Assembly (NCBI RefSeq): GCF_016862955.1
Contig: NZ_BONY01000094.1
Location: 1 to 34,234, forward strand
Reading direction: 5' to 3'
Length of the DNA stretch: 34,234 bases
Source of the DNA: Rhizocola hellebori
Lineage (GTDB): Bacteria > Actinomycetota > Actinomycetes > Mycobacteriales > Micromonosporaceae
A program made the position numbers and the translations under genes. The notes beneath the pieces were generated by a model. The model had not been told where the DNA came from and did no database searches. It was given only the letters and a program-made list of their open reading frames with translations. Below are positions 28,556-34,234 of this stretch, piece by piece; within the stretch, counting starts at the first letter, position 1, and each line of letters begins with the position of its first letter.

Positions 28556-29422
28556 ATGCGGCTAACTGTCCTTCGAGCCTTGGCGGCCGTGGCACTCGGC
28601 GTCACCAGCACGACGCTCATCGCCAATCCGGCCCAGGCGGCGCCCGCCTTCCAGCTGCCGTTCCCCTGCAGCCAGACCTGGGGTGGCAACAGCAGCGGGA
28701 GCAGCGCCCATGTCTCGTGGGAGATCGATTTCAACCGCGGCTCCACGGCCACGGCCGACCTTGGCGACACCGTCCTCGCGGCGGCCGGCGGCACGGTGGT
28801 GGTCTCGGCGCACCAGGGTTCGGTGAACGGCTATGGAAATCTCATTGTCATTGACCATGGGGGCGGGTACTTCACCTACTACGCGCATTTGGACAAGCGT
28901 GCGGTGTCCTCGGGTCAGTCGGTCCTGCGCGGGCAGGCGATCGGCGCGGTCGGCAACACGAGCAAGCCGGGTAACGGGATCTCGCCGCACCTGCATTACG
29001 AGGTGCGCTACCCGACCCGGTCGCAATCGGACATCATCCGCGCGGTCTTCAACGGCACCACCTTCCCTTACAACGTCGGCAACGTCACGAGCCACAACTG
29101 CGCCAGCTCCTACGACCCGGCGGCGGAGTGCGGCGCGGGGTTCGAGATGACCGACTCGGTCAAGCTGGGCAGCGCGGGCACGGCGAACCTGCTGTGGAAG
29201 GGCTCGACCAGCCAGAACTGTGCCATCACTCTGAAGTTTGCCAACGTTGGCACCCCGACGGCGACGAGCGCGTTCCTCGAACCGCAAGGGGCGAGCCGAA
29301 CTACCGACTCGGGCAGCTTCTCGTACTACGCCGGGCCGGTAATCCGGACCGCACCAACCTGTGTCAAGTGGGGTGGGAGCACCGGCGGTTCCAGCTATAC
29401 CTCGCCGTTTGAGCACTGCTGA
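28556..29422 (+). CDS. Secreted M23 (LytM-like) metallopeptidase
   Basis: 288 residues from ATG 28556, with GAAGGGA about 9 nt upstream. A Sec signal peptide (1-28) ends in AQA before AP. The M23 domain (~45-165) has H52 and D58 in AHVSWEIDFNRG, H111 in YYAHLD, and HLH at 145-147, the set needed for zinc binding and catalysis. The spacing H-x5-D differs from the common H-x3-D. The remaining ~110 residues form a separate module with C182, C192, C222, C269 and C288, likely disulfide-bonded outside the cell. It would cleave peptidoglycan cross-bridges or, like some relatives, extracellular peptides. Divergent from the BTAD gene across a 109-bp intergenic region. Confidence 0.9.
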   Translation: MRLTVLRALAAVALGVTSTTLIANPAQAAPAFQLPFPCSQTWGGNSSGSSAHVSWEIDFNRGSTATADLGDTVLAAAGGTVVVSAHQGSVNGYGNLIVIDHGGGYFTYYAHLDKRAVSSGQSVLRGQAIGAVGNTSKPGNGISPHLHYEVRYPTRSQSDIIRAVFNGTTFPYNVGNVTSHNCASSYDPAAECGAGFEMTDSVKLGSAGTANLLWKGSTSQNCAITLKFANVGTPTATSAFLEPQGASRTTDSGSFSYYAGPVIRTAPTCVKWGGSTGGSSYTSPFEHC

Positions 29423-29431
29423 TCCGGCCGG

Positions 29432-29472
29432 CTGACTCGCCGCGTCCCTACGCTGGGGCCGCGGCGGGTCAG
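29432..29472. terminator. Hairpin between convergent genes
   Basis: CTGACTCGCCGCG (29432-29444) pairs with CGCGGCGGGTCAG (29460-29472) over 13 bp with one T-G wobble; the loop is 15 nt. It lies between the peptidase stop (29422) and the IclR stop (29469, minus strand) and can serve both. Confidence 0.7.
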
Positions 29473-30230
29473 GGCAGGAGGTGGGCGGCGGCTTGCAGGT
29501 GGGCGGCGTGGCGATGCAGGTCGGCGACGATGTCGGCGGCGGTGGTGTCGCGCATTCGGGCCAGCGGGACGGAGACGCTGATCGCGTCCACCGCGGGCTT
29601 GCGCAGCGGCACCGCGACGGCCAGGCACATGATGCCCTCCGTGTTCTCCTCACGATCCTCGGCCCAGCCGTGCTCGCGTACCCGGGCCAGGTCCGCGTGC
29701 AGCGCTTCGGGCGTGGTGAGGGTGTGCGGGGTGAGGCTGGGCAAGGGCCAGTCGAGCAGGCGGTCGACCTCGGCGTCGGGACGCTGGGCCAGCAGCGCCT
29801 TGCCCAGCGCGGTGGCGTGCGCGGGCAGGCGGCGGCCGATGGCGCTGAAAAGCCTTAGCGGATGCGCTGATTCGCGTTTCGCTATGTAAACGACGTTCGG
29901 CCCGTCGAGCCGTCCCAAGTGGACAGTCTCGCCGAACCGCTCGGCAAGCGCGTCCAGCGTCGCGCTGACCAGGCCTAGCGTGTCGTCGCTGTCCAGATAG
30001 GCCGCGCCGACCTGAAGGGCGCGCACGCCAAGGCCGAAGCGGGTGCCGGTGGCATCGGTCTCGACCCAGCCGCGCTGGGTCATGGTGCGCAGCAGGCCGT
30101 GCAGGCTGCTCTTGGGGATGTCCAGTTCGCGGGCGAGCTCCACCAGCCCGCGGGGGCCGCCCGCGGCCAGCGCCTCCAACAGCTCCAGGGTCCGGTCGGC
30201 GGACTTCACCGGCGGGCGCGCCTCGTTCAT
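29469..30230 (-). CDS. IclR-family transcriptional regulator
   Basis: 253 residues from ATG 30230; this second ATG is preferred over 30236 because AAGGGG then lies 6 nt upstream. N-terminal winged helix: SADRTLELLEALA, LARELDIPKSSLHGLLRTMTQRGWVE. The effector domain (~85-245) is typical: GETVHLGRLDGPNVVYIAKRES, LPAHATALGKALLAQ, GWAEDREENTEGIMCLAVAVPL. IclR proteins commonly control sugar-acid catabolism. It is divergent from the KDPG-aldolase/KDG-kinase operon, so a KdgR-like role, sensing a keto-deoxy sugar acid, is likely. Confidence 0.92.
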   Translation of the reverse strand: MNEARPPVKSADRTLELLEALAAGGPRGLVELARELDIPKSSLHGLLRTMTQRGWVETDATGTRFGLGVRALQVGAAYLDSDDTLGLVSATLDALAERFGETVHLGRLDGPNVVYIAKRESAHPLRLFSAIGRRLPAHATALGKALLAQRPDAEVDRLLDWPLPSLTPHTLTTPEALHADLARVREHGWAEDREENTEGIMCLAVAVPLRKPAVDAISVSVPLARMRDTTAADIVADLHRHAAHLQAAAHLLP

Positions 30231-30252
30231 TGCCATCCCCTTCGTCGGCCCA

Positions 30253-30290
30253 TAGGATCACATACGTGACCACAGTTCACCAACATGAAC
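30253..30290 (+). promoter_or_regulatory. Leaderless promoter and candidate IclR operator
   Basis: TAGGAT at 30253-30258 is 7 nt before the GTG at 30266. GTTCA-N6-TGAAC at 30275-30290 is an inverted repeat just after the start codon, inside the first codons of the aldolase gene, where a bound repressor would block transcription. The adjacent IclR gene is the natural candidate. Confidence 0.5.
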
Positions 30291-30931
30291 ACTCATCTGA
30301 CAACATCACCACGCTGCTGGCCGGTGACCGCCTGCTGCCGGTGATCATCCTTCCCGATGCCGACCAGGCCGAGCCACTGGCTGCCGCAATCGCCGCGGGC
30401 GGGCTGCACTCAATCGAGGTAACGCTGCGCACTCCAAGCGCCCTCGACTCGATCAAACGCCTCGCGGCCTCGTCGGACCTGGTCGTCGGGGCCGGCACGG
30501 TGCTGACCCCGGAGCAGGCCGAGCGCGCGGTCGAGGCGGGCGCCCGCTTCGTGGTGTGCCCCGGTTTCAGCGCCGCCGTCGTGCGCCGTTGCCAGGAGCT
30601 GAGCGTCCCGGTCTTCCCGGGCGTCGCCACCCCGACCGAGATCCAGATGGCGCTGGAGGCGGGGCTCACCACCGTGAAGTTCTTCCCCGCCGAGCAACTC
30701 GGCGGCGCGCCGATGGTCAAGGCCCTCTCCGCCCCGTTCCCGGGCGTCCGCTTCGTGCCCACCGGCGGCGTCACCACCGCCAACCTCGCGGCTTACCTTG
30801 CGCTCCCGGCTGTGCTCGCCGTCGGCGGCACCTGGATGGTCGCGGCCGACCTGCTGGCTGCCGGGGACTACGCCGAGATCACCCGCCGTACCGCCGCCGC
30901 GGTCGCCGCCACCCGAGAAGGGGGAGCCTGA
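30266..30931 (+). CDS. eda: KDPG/KHG aldolase
   Basis: 221 residues from GTG 30266, supported by the TAGGAT box 7 nt upstream; an ATG at 30230 overlaps the divergent IclR gene and is rejected. This class I aldolase has E51 and R55 in IEVTLRTPSAL and the Schiff-base lysine K138 in TTVKFFPAEQLGG, aligned with E45, R49 and K133 of the E. coli enzyme, plus GAGTVLT and PTGGV phosphate-binding loops. It splits 2-keto-3-deoxy-6-phosphogluconate (or the galactonate isomer) into pyruvate and glyceraldehyde 3-phosphate. Its stop overlaps the kinase start (TGATG), linking the two steps. Confidence 0.93.
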   Translation: MTTVHQHEHSSDNITTLLAGDRLLPVIILPDADQAEPLAAAIAAGGLHSIEVTLRTPSALDSIKRLAASSDLVVGAGTVLTPEQAERAVEAGARFVVCPGFSAAVVRRCQELSVPVFPGVATPTEIQMALEAGLTTVKFFPAEQLGGAPMVKALSAPFPGVRFVPTGGVTTANLAAYLALPAVLAVGGTWMVAADLLAAGDYAEITRRTAAAVAATREGGA

Positions 30932-32028
30932 TGCCGATCGTCGCTCGCGCGGCCGAGCAATGCCGCTATGACCTGGTCTCGCTCGGCGAGGTGATGCTGC
31001 GGCTCGACCCGGGCGAGGGCCGGGTGCGCACCGCCCGCTCATTTCGCGCCTGGGAGGGCGGCGGGGAATACAACGTGGCCCGCGGGCTGCGCCGCTGCTT
31101 CGAAATGCGCACCGCCCTGGTCAGCGCGTTCGCCGATAACGAGGTGGGCCGGCTGCTGGAGGATCTGATCCTCACCGGCGGCGTGGACACCTCGCTCGTG
31201 AAGTGGGTTCCCTACGACGGCATCGGCCGCACCGTACGCAACGGCCTCAACTTCACCGAGCGCGGCTTCGGCGTGCGCGGCGCGGTCGGCGTTTCCGACC
31301 GCGGCCACACCGCTGCGGGCCAGCTGCGCCCCGACGACATCGACTGGGAGCACCTGTTCGGCACGCTGGGGGTGCGCTGGTTCCATACCGGAGGCATTTA
31401 CGCCGCGCTGTCGGATACCACGCCCGACGTGATCGAGGCGGCGATGGCCGCGGCCCGGCGCCACGGCACCGTCATCTCGTACGACCTCAATTACCGGCCG
31501 AGCCTGTGGAAGGCGATCGGCGGCAAGGCGCGGGCGCAGGAGGTCAACCAGCGATTGGCCCGGTACGTGGACGTGATGATCGGCAACGAGGAGGACTTCA
31601 CCGCCAGCCTCGGCTTCGAGGTGCCCGGCACGTCCGAGGACCTGTCCGACCTGGCGGCCGAGAACTTCGAGAAGATGATCGGCGAGGTCGTGCGGGAGTA
31701 CGACAACTTCAAGGTCGTCGCCACCACGCTGCGCACGGTGCACAGTGCGACGGTCAACGATTGGGGCGCGGTGGCCTGGAGCCGGGACGGTTTCGCCCAC
31801 GCCACGCACCGCCCCGGCCTGGAGATCCTGGACCGGGTCGGCGGCGGCGACAGCTTCGCCAGCGGCCTGATCTACGGCCTGCTCACCACGGGTGACCTGG
31901 CCCGCGCCGTCGAGTACGGCGCCGCCCACGGGGCGCTGGCGATGACCACGCCGGGCGACACCTCCATGGCCACCCGCTCCGAGGTGGAGGCTCTCATGTC
32001 CGGCGGCTCTGCCCGCGTCCAGCGCTAA
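30931..32028 (+). CDS. kdgK: PfkB-family sugar kinase, probable 2-keto-3-deoxygluconate kinase
   Basis: 365 residues, start ATG 30931 overlapping the aldolase stop, with AAGGGGGAG upstream. The ribokinase fold is clear: DLVSLGEVMLRLDPGEG, the WEGGGEYNVARGLRR substrate motif, ISYDLNYRPSLW, IGNEEDF, and the anion-hole motif GGGDSFASG with catalytic D307. It is a little longer than usual (~310-340), mainly from an insert around 105-135 (GLNFTERGFGVRGAVGVSDRG). Directly after an Eda-type aldolase, the substrate is almost certainly a 2-keto-3-deoxy sugar acid; gluconate versus galactonate form cannot be told. Followed by a strong hairpin. Confidence 0.9.
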   Translation: MPIVARAAEQCRYDLVSLGEVMLRLDPGEGRVRTARSFRAWEGGGEYNVARGLRRCFEMRTALVSAFADNEVGRLLEDLILTGGVDTSLVKWVPYDGIGRTVRNGLNFTERGFGVRGAVGVSDRGHTAAGQLRPDDIDWEHLFGTLGVRWFHTGGIYAALSDTTPDVIEAAMAAARRHGTVISYDLNYRPSLWKAIGGKARAQEVNQRLARYVDVMIGNEEDFTASLGFEVPGTSEDLSDLAAENFEKMIGEVVREYDNFKVVATTLRTVHSATVNDWGAVAWSRDGFAHATHRPGLEILDRVGGGDSFASGLIYGLLTTGDLARAVEYGAAHGALAMTTPGDTSMATRSEVEALMSGGSARVQR

Positions 32029-32038
32029 TCCCGGCTGA

Positions 32039-32073
32039 CGGAAAGCCGTTCTATCTAGCGGAACGGCTTTCCG
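32039..32073. terminator. Perfect 13-bp hairpin after the kinase gene
   Basis: CGGAAAGCCGTTC (32039-32051) and GAACGGCTTTCCG (32061-32073) form a perfect 13-bp stem with a 9-nt loop, 11 nt after the kinase stop. No T-run follows. It separates the aldolase/kinase operon from the next promoter. Confidence 0.8.
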
Positions 32074-32078
32074 CCAAC

Positions 32079-32084
32079 TAGGCT
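32079..32084 (+). promoter_or_regulatory. -10 box of the FAH-hydrolase gene
   Basis: TAGGCT lies 8 nt before the GTG at 32093 and directly after the terminator hairpin. There is no Shine-Dalgarno, so a leaderless transcript is likely. Confidence 0.45.
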
Positions 32085-32092
32085 CTCTCAGC

Positions 32093-32947
32093 GTGAAACT
32101 GCTGCGCGTAGGACCCGCCGGAGCGGAACGCCCGGTGCTTCAAGACCGAGACGGCAAGCACTTCGACCTGACGCCGATCGTCGCCGACATCGACCCAGCG
32201 TTCTGGGCGCAAGGCCCGGCGCTGGTCGGCCAGGCTCATGCGGAAGGTCGCTTGGCCGAGATTGACATCGCCGGTCAGCGGATCGGGGCGCCGGTCAGCC
32301 GTCCCGGCTCGATCCTTTGTATCGGCCTGAACTACGCGGCCCACGCGGCCGAGTCCGGCGTCGCCAACCCGGCCGAGCCAGTGCTGTTCTACAAGGCCGC
32401 CAACACCGTCACCGGGCCGTTCGACGACGTGATGATTCCGCGCGCCAGCCAGAAGACCGACTGGGAGGTCGAGCTGGCGATCGTGATTGGAAAGACGGCA
32501 CGTTATCTCGACTCACCCGAGGCGGCGCTGGCTTGCGTCGGCGGCTACACCATCAGCAATGACCTCTCCGAGCGCGAGTTTCAGCTGGAGCGCTCGGGCG
32601 GCCAGTGGTCAAAAGGCAAGAGCTGTGAAGGTTTCAACCCGCTCGGGCCGTGGCTCGTCACCGCCGACGAGGTCAGCCCGCAGGAGCTTGGCCTTCGCTC
32701 GTGGGTCAACGGCGAAGCGCGCCAAGACTCCTCCACCGCCGACATGATCTTTGGGGTGGCCCACCTGATCTGGCATCTTTCCCAGTTCACTGTTCTCGAT
32801 CCGGGCGACGTCATCAACACCGGTACGCCTGAAGGCGTTGGCCTGTCGGGACGATTCCCCTATCTCAAAGCCGGCGATGTCGTCGAGCTGGAGATCGACG
32901 GCCTGGGCCGCCAGCGCACGGTCTTCGGGGCCAGCGATGCTCGATAA
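32093..32947 (+). CDS. Fumarylacetoacetate-hydrolase-family protein
   Basis: 284 residues from GTG 32093. The C-terminal FAH domain starts near SRPGSILCIGLNYAAHAAESG (69-89). Metal ligands are visible as E125 and E127 in DWEVELAIVIGK and D157 in SNDLSEREFQ, followed by KSCEGFNPLGPWLVT and VINTGTPEGVGLS. Related enzymes hydrolyse C-C bonds of diketo acids, for example 2,4-diketo-3-deoxy-L-fuconate or acylpyruvates. It overlaps the following SDR gene by 11 bp; an FAH/SDR pair of this kind occurs in non-phosphorylative L-fucose and L-rhamnose pathways. That substrate is inference. Confidence 0.92.
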   Translation: MKLLRVGPAGAERPVLQDRDGKHFDLTPIVADIDPAFWAQGPALVGQAHAEGRLAEIDIAGQRIGAPVSRPGSILCIGLNYAAHAAESGVANPAEPVLFYKAANTVTGPFDDVMIPRASQKTDWEVELAIVIGKTARYLDSPEAALACVGGYTISNDLSEREFQLERSGGQWSKGKSCEGFNPLGPWLVTADEVSPQELGLRSWVNGEARQDSSTADMIFGVAHLIWHLSQFTVLDPGDVINTGTPEGVGLSGRFPYLKAGDVVELEIDGLGRQRTVFGASDAR

Positions 32948-33674
32948 CCTTGTGGTAGCTGTCACCGGCGGCGGTTCCGGCATCGGAATGGCTGCGTGCC
33001 AAGCGTTTCTGGGTAAGGGAGCGCGGGTTGCCGTGCTCGATCTGCAGCCGGGCGAGTGGGCGGAGGCGCTGCCCGTGCGGGCCGACGTTGCCGACCAAGC
33101 CTCCATGGACGCGGCGATGCTCGCGGTAGCGGAACGTTATGGCGGCATCGATGTGCTCATCAACAATGCCGGAATCTCAGCGGTCGGCACCGTGGAGGAG
33201 AACTCCGACGCGGAGTGGGCCAGGGTGCTCGACATTAACGTTATGGGCATCGTGCGCGGGACAAAGGCAGCCCTGCCATATCTACGCCGCAGCACGCGTG
33301 CCGCGATCGTCAACACCTCTTCGATCGCCGCTACCGCCGGGCTGCCCAAGCGGGCGCTCTACTCCGCCTCCAAGGGCGCCGTGCACGCGCTGACCCTCGC
33401 CATGGCCGCGGATCTGGTGGCAGAAGGCATAAGGGTCAACATGGTCGCACCTGGAACCGTTGACACGCCTTGGGTCGAGCGGCTGCTGTCGCGCACAGAG
33501 GATCCAGCCGAAGAGCGACGACGCCTCGAAGCCCGCCAGCCCACCGGCCGCCTCGTCACCGCGCAGGAGGTGGCGGCCGCAATGCTTTACCTAGCAAGCC
33601 CCGCGGCCGGCGCCACCACCGGCATCACGCTGCCCGTCGACGGCGGCATGTCCGGGCTGAGACTGGTGCGGTAA
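32937..33674 (+). CDS. SDR-family dehydrogenase, probable keto-deoxy sugar acid dehydrogenase
   Basis: 245 residues from ATG 32937, overlapping the FAH gene by 11 bp. Classical SDR motifs: TGGGSGIG (10-17), D35 after beta-2 suggesting NAD(H), NNAG (76-79), S129, Y142 and K146, PGTVDTPW, and GITLPVDGG near the end. The tight coupling to an FAH hydrolase suggests that it oxidises the hydroxyl of a 2-keto-3-deoxy sugar acid to the diketo acid cleaved by its partner. No sugar dehydratase or transporter is present here, so the pathway is incomplete within the window. Confidence 0.92.
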   Translation: MLDNLVVAVTGGGSGIGMAACQAFLGKGARVAVLDLQPGEWAEALPVRADVADQASMDAAMLAVAERYGGIDVLINNAGISAVGTVEENSDAEWARVLDINVMGIVRGTKAALPYLRRSTRAAIVNTSSIAATAGLPKRALYSASKGAVHALTLAMAADLVAEGIRVNMVAPGTVDTPWVERLLSRTEDPAEERRRLEARQPTGRLVTAQEVAAAMLYLASPAAGATTGITLPVDGGMSGLRLVR

Positions 33675-33690
33675 AGGCGCAGGACGCCGC

Positions 33691-33696
33691 TACCAT
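33691..33696 (+). promoter_or_regulatory. -10 box of the small membrane protein gene
   Basis: TACCAT, 6 nt before GTG 33703. This supports GTG 33703 over GTG 33697, which directly abuts the box, as the start of a leaderless transcript. Confidence 0.5.
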
Positions 33697-33702
33697 GTGC
33701 GG

Positions 33703-34059
33703 GTGACCGAACAGCGAAGCGCCATGGGGCGTTTGGCCGGCGACGGAAAATGGCCGGCCTTCGCCGGCGTCGGGTTGGGGCTGTTCGGTCATCTGTTAGC
33801 CATCGCGGCGGTGCTGGGCCTTGCGCTATGGATGGGCGGCGGCGATGCCGACGCCGACCTGGACTCCGGCGGCCGGTTTGCCGTCATGTACGGCATGCTC
33901 TGCTTGTATGTGGTGATGCAGGTACTCCTGGTGTTCGGCATCAGCATCGTCTCGGAGTTCGGTGGCCGAAGCTGGAGCAGGGGAGTGTTCGCCGGGTGGT
34001 ACCTCGGGTGGGCGCTGACGATCGGTGGGGTAGTCGCCCTTTTCAACAGCGTTCCGTAA
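33703..34059 (+). CDS. Small membrane protein, three predicted helices
   Basis: 118 residues from GTG 33703. Hydrophobic segments lie at about 18-43 (FAGVGLGLFGHLLAIAAVLGLALW), 60-84 (FAVMYGMLCLYVVMQVLLVFGISIV) and 96-115 (FAGWYLGWALTIGGVVALF), separated by a short acidic loop (GGGDADADLDSGG). I recognise no family. It is monocistronic, beginning 28 bp after the SDR stop. Copy 3 of the dispersed repeat begins about 20 bp after its stop, the same arrangement as copy 2 after the gene at 2090-2674. Confidence 0.75.
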   Translation: MTEQRSAMGRLAGDGKWPAFAGVGLGLFGHLLAIAAVLGLALWMGGGDADADLDSGGRFAVMYGMLCLYVVMQVLLVFGISIVSEFGGRSWSRGVFAGWYLGWALTIGGVVALFNSVP

Positions 34060-34079
34060 TCGCGCAAGCATGTGCGGGC

Positions 34080-34181
34080 CGGCGCCGCAGGCGCCGAGGG
34101 TGACCCAGCACGGAGGTGGCGTTGCCGCCGGGAGATACGGCGGGTGACCACGACGCTGCGGCGCAGAAAGAACCAGAAGGA
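34080..34181 (-). repeat. Hairpin-ended dispersed repeat, copy 3
   Basis: Reverse-oriented copy. On the plus strand: hairpin at 34080-34096 (CGGCGCC, loop GCA, GGCGCCG), core with GGAGGTGGCGTTGCCGCCGG and GGTGACCACGACG, then a purine-rich tract with GCAGAAAG and CAGAAGG. Relative to copy 2, a G-C stem pair has become C-G. The element may extend toward the window edge. Confidence 0.75.
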
Positions 34182-34234
34182 ACGCAGAAAGTGCGAGCGG
34201 CGGGAAAGCCCTGGGAGACAGATGTTTTCGCGCA

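Overview
The window is very GC-rich, with strong G/C preference at third codon positions, GTG starts, chained ATGA/TGATG operons and TANNNT-type -10 boxes placed 6-8 nt before start codons. Together with the protein families present (DUF222/HNH 13E12-type nuclease, BTAD/SARP regulators fused to NB-ARC and TPR domains, MMPL transporter, NarL-type two-component pair), this points to an actinomycete, probably a soil filamentous genus. I cannot name the genus from the sequence.

Layout. (1) 1-2866: a DUF222-HNH nuclease gene with a glycine-rich repeat linker and a candidate LexA box over its start codon, then an unrecognised gene. The pair is bracketed by two inverted copies of a ~105-bp hairpin-ended repeat; a third copy closes the window at its right end. 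(2) 2867-12951: a ten-gene, head-to-tail, translationally coupled acyl-CoA catabolic operon (acyl-CoA dehydrogenase, TetR, SDR, MaoC hydratase, quinone-oxidoreductase-like MDR, APH-like kinase, ACAD10/11-like dehydrogenase, acyl-CoA ligase, alpha/beta hydrolase, thiolase) behind a perfect 18-bp palindrome. The gene set fits breakdown of a hydroxylated (4-hydroxy-acyl-type) acid. (3) 12932-18033, minus strand: DinB-like, NTF2-like and DUF4396 genes, an MMPL transporter and a histidine kinase/response regulator pair. A TACCC-N5-GGGTA palindrome of the copper-repressor type lies just before the DUF4396 gene. (4) 18108-24139: a GNAT acetyltransferase, then two tandem paralogous BTAD-NB-ARC-TPR regulators on the minus strand with an unusual 134-bp coding overlap. 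(5) 24290-28446: an epoxide-hydrolase-like enzyme and a GNAT gene fired from one divergent promoter with overlapping -10 boxes, an AT-richer island with a 64-residue secreted-looking peptide gene opposite an ArsR-like regulator, and a shorter BTAD-TPR regulator with 11-bp-spaced direct repeats in its promoter. (6) 28556-34059: a secreted M23 peptidase, an IclR regulator divergent from a KDPG-aldolase/KDG-kinase operon, a hairpin terminator, an FAH-hydrolase/SDR pair that fits the end of a non-phosphorylative deoxy-sugar pathway, and a small membrane protein.

No rRNA, tRNA, CRISPR array, phage or transposase gene was seen. The best leads are the hairpin repeat family with compensated stem changes, the 4-hydroxyacyl-CoA-like operon, the SARP-type repeats, the copper-type operator and the window-wide leaderless promoter pattern. 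All functional statements are from reading the sequence; no database search was run.
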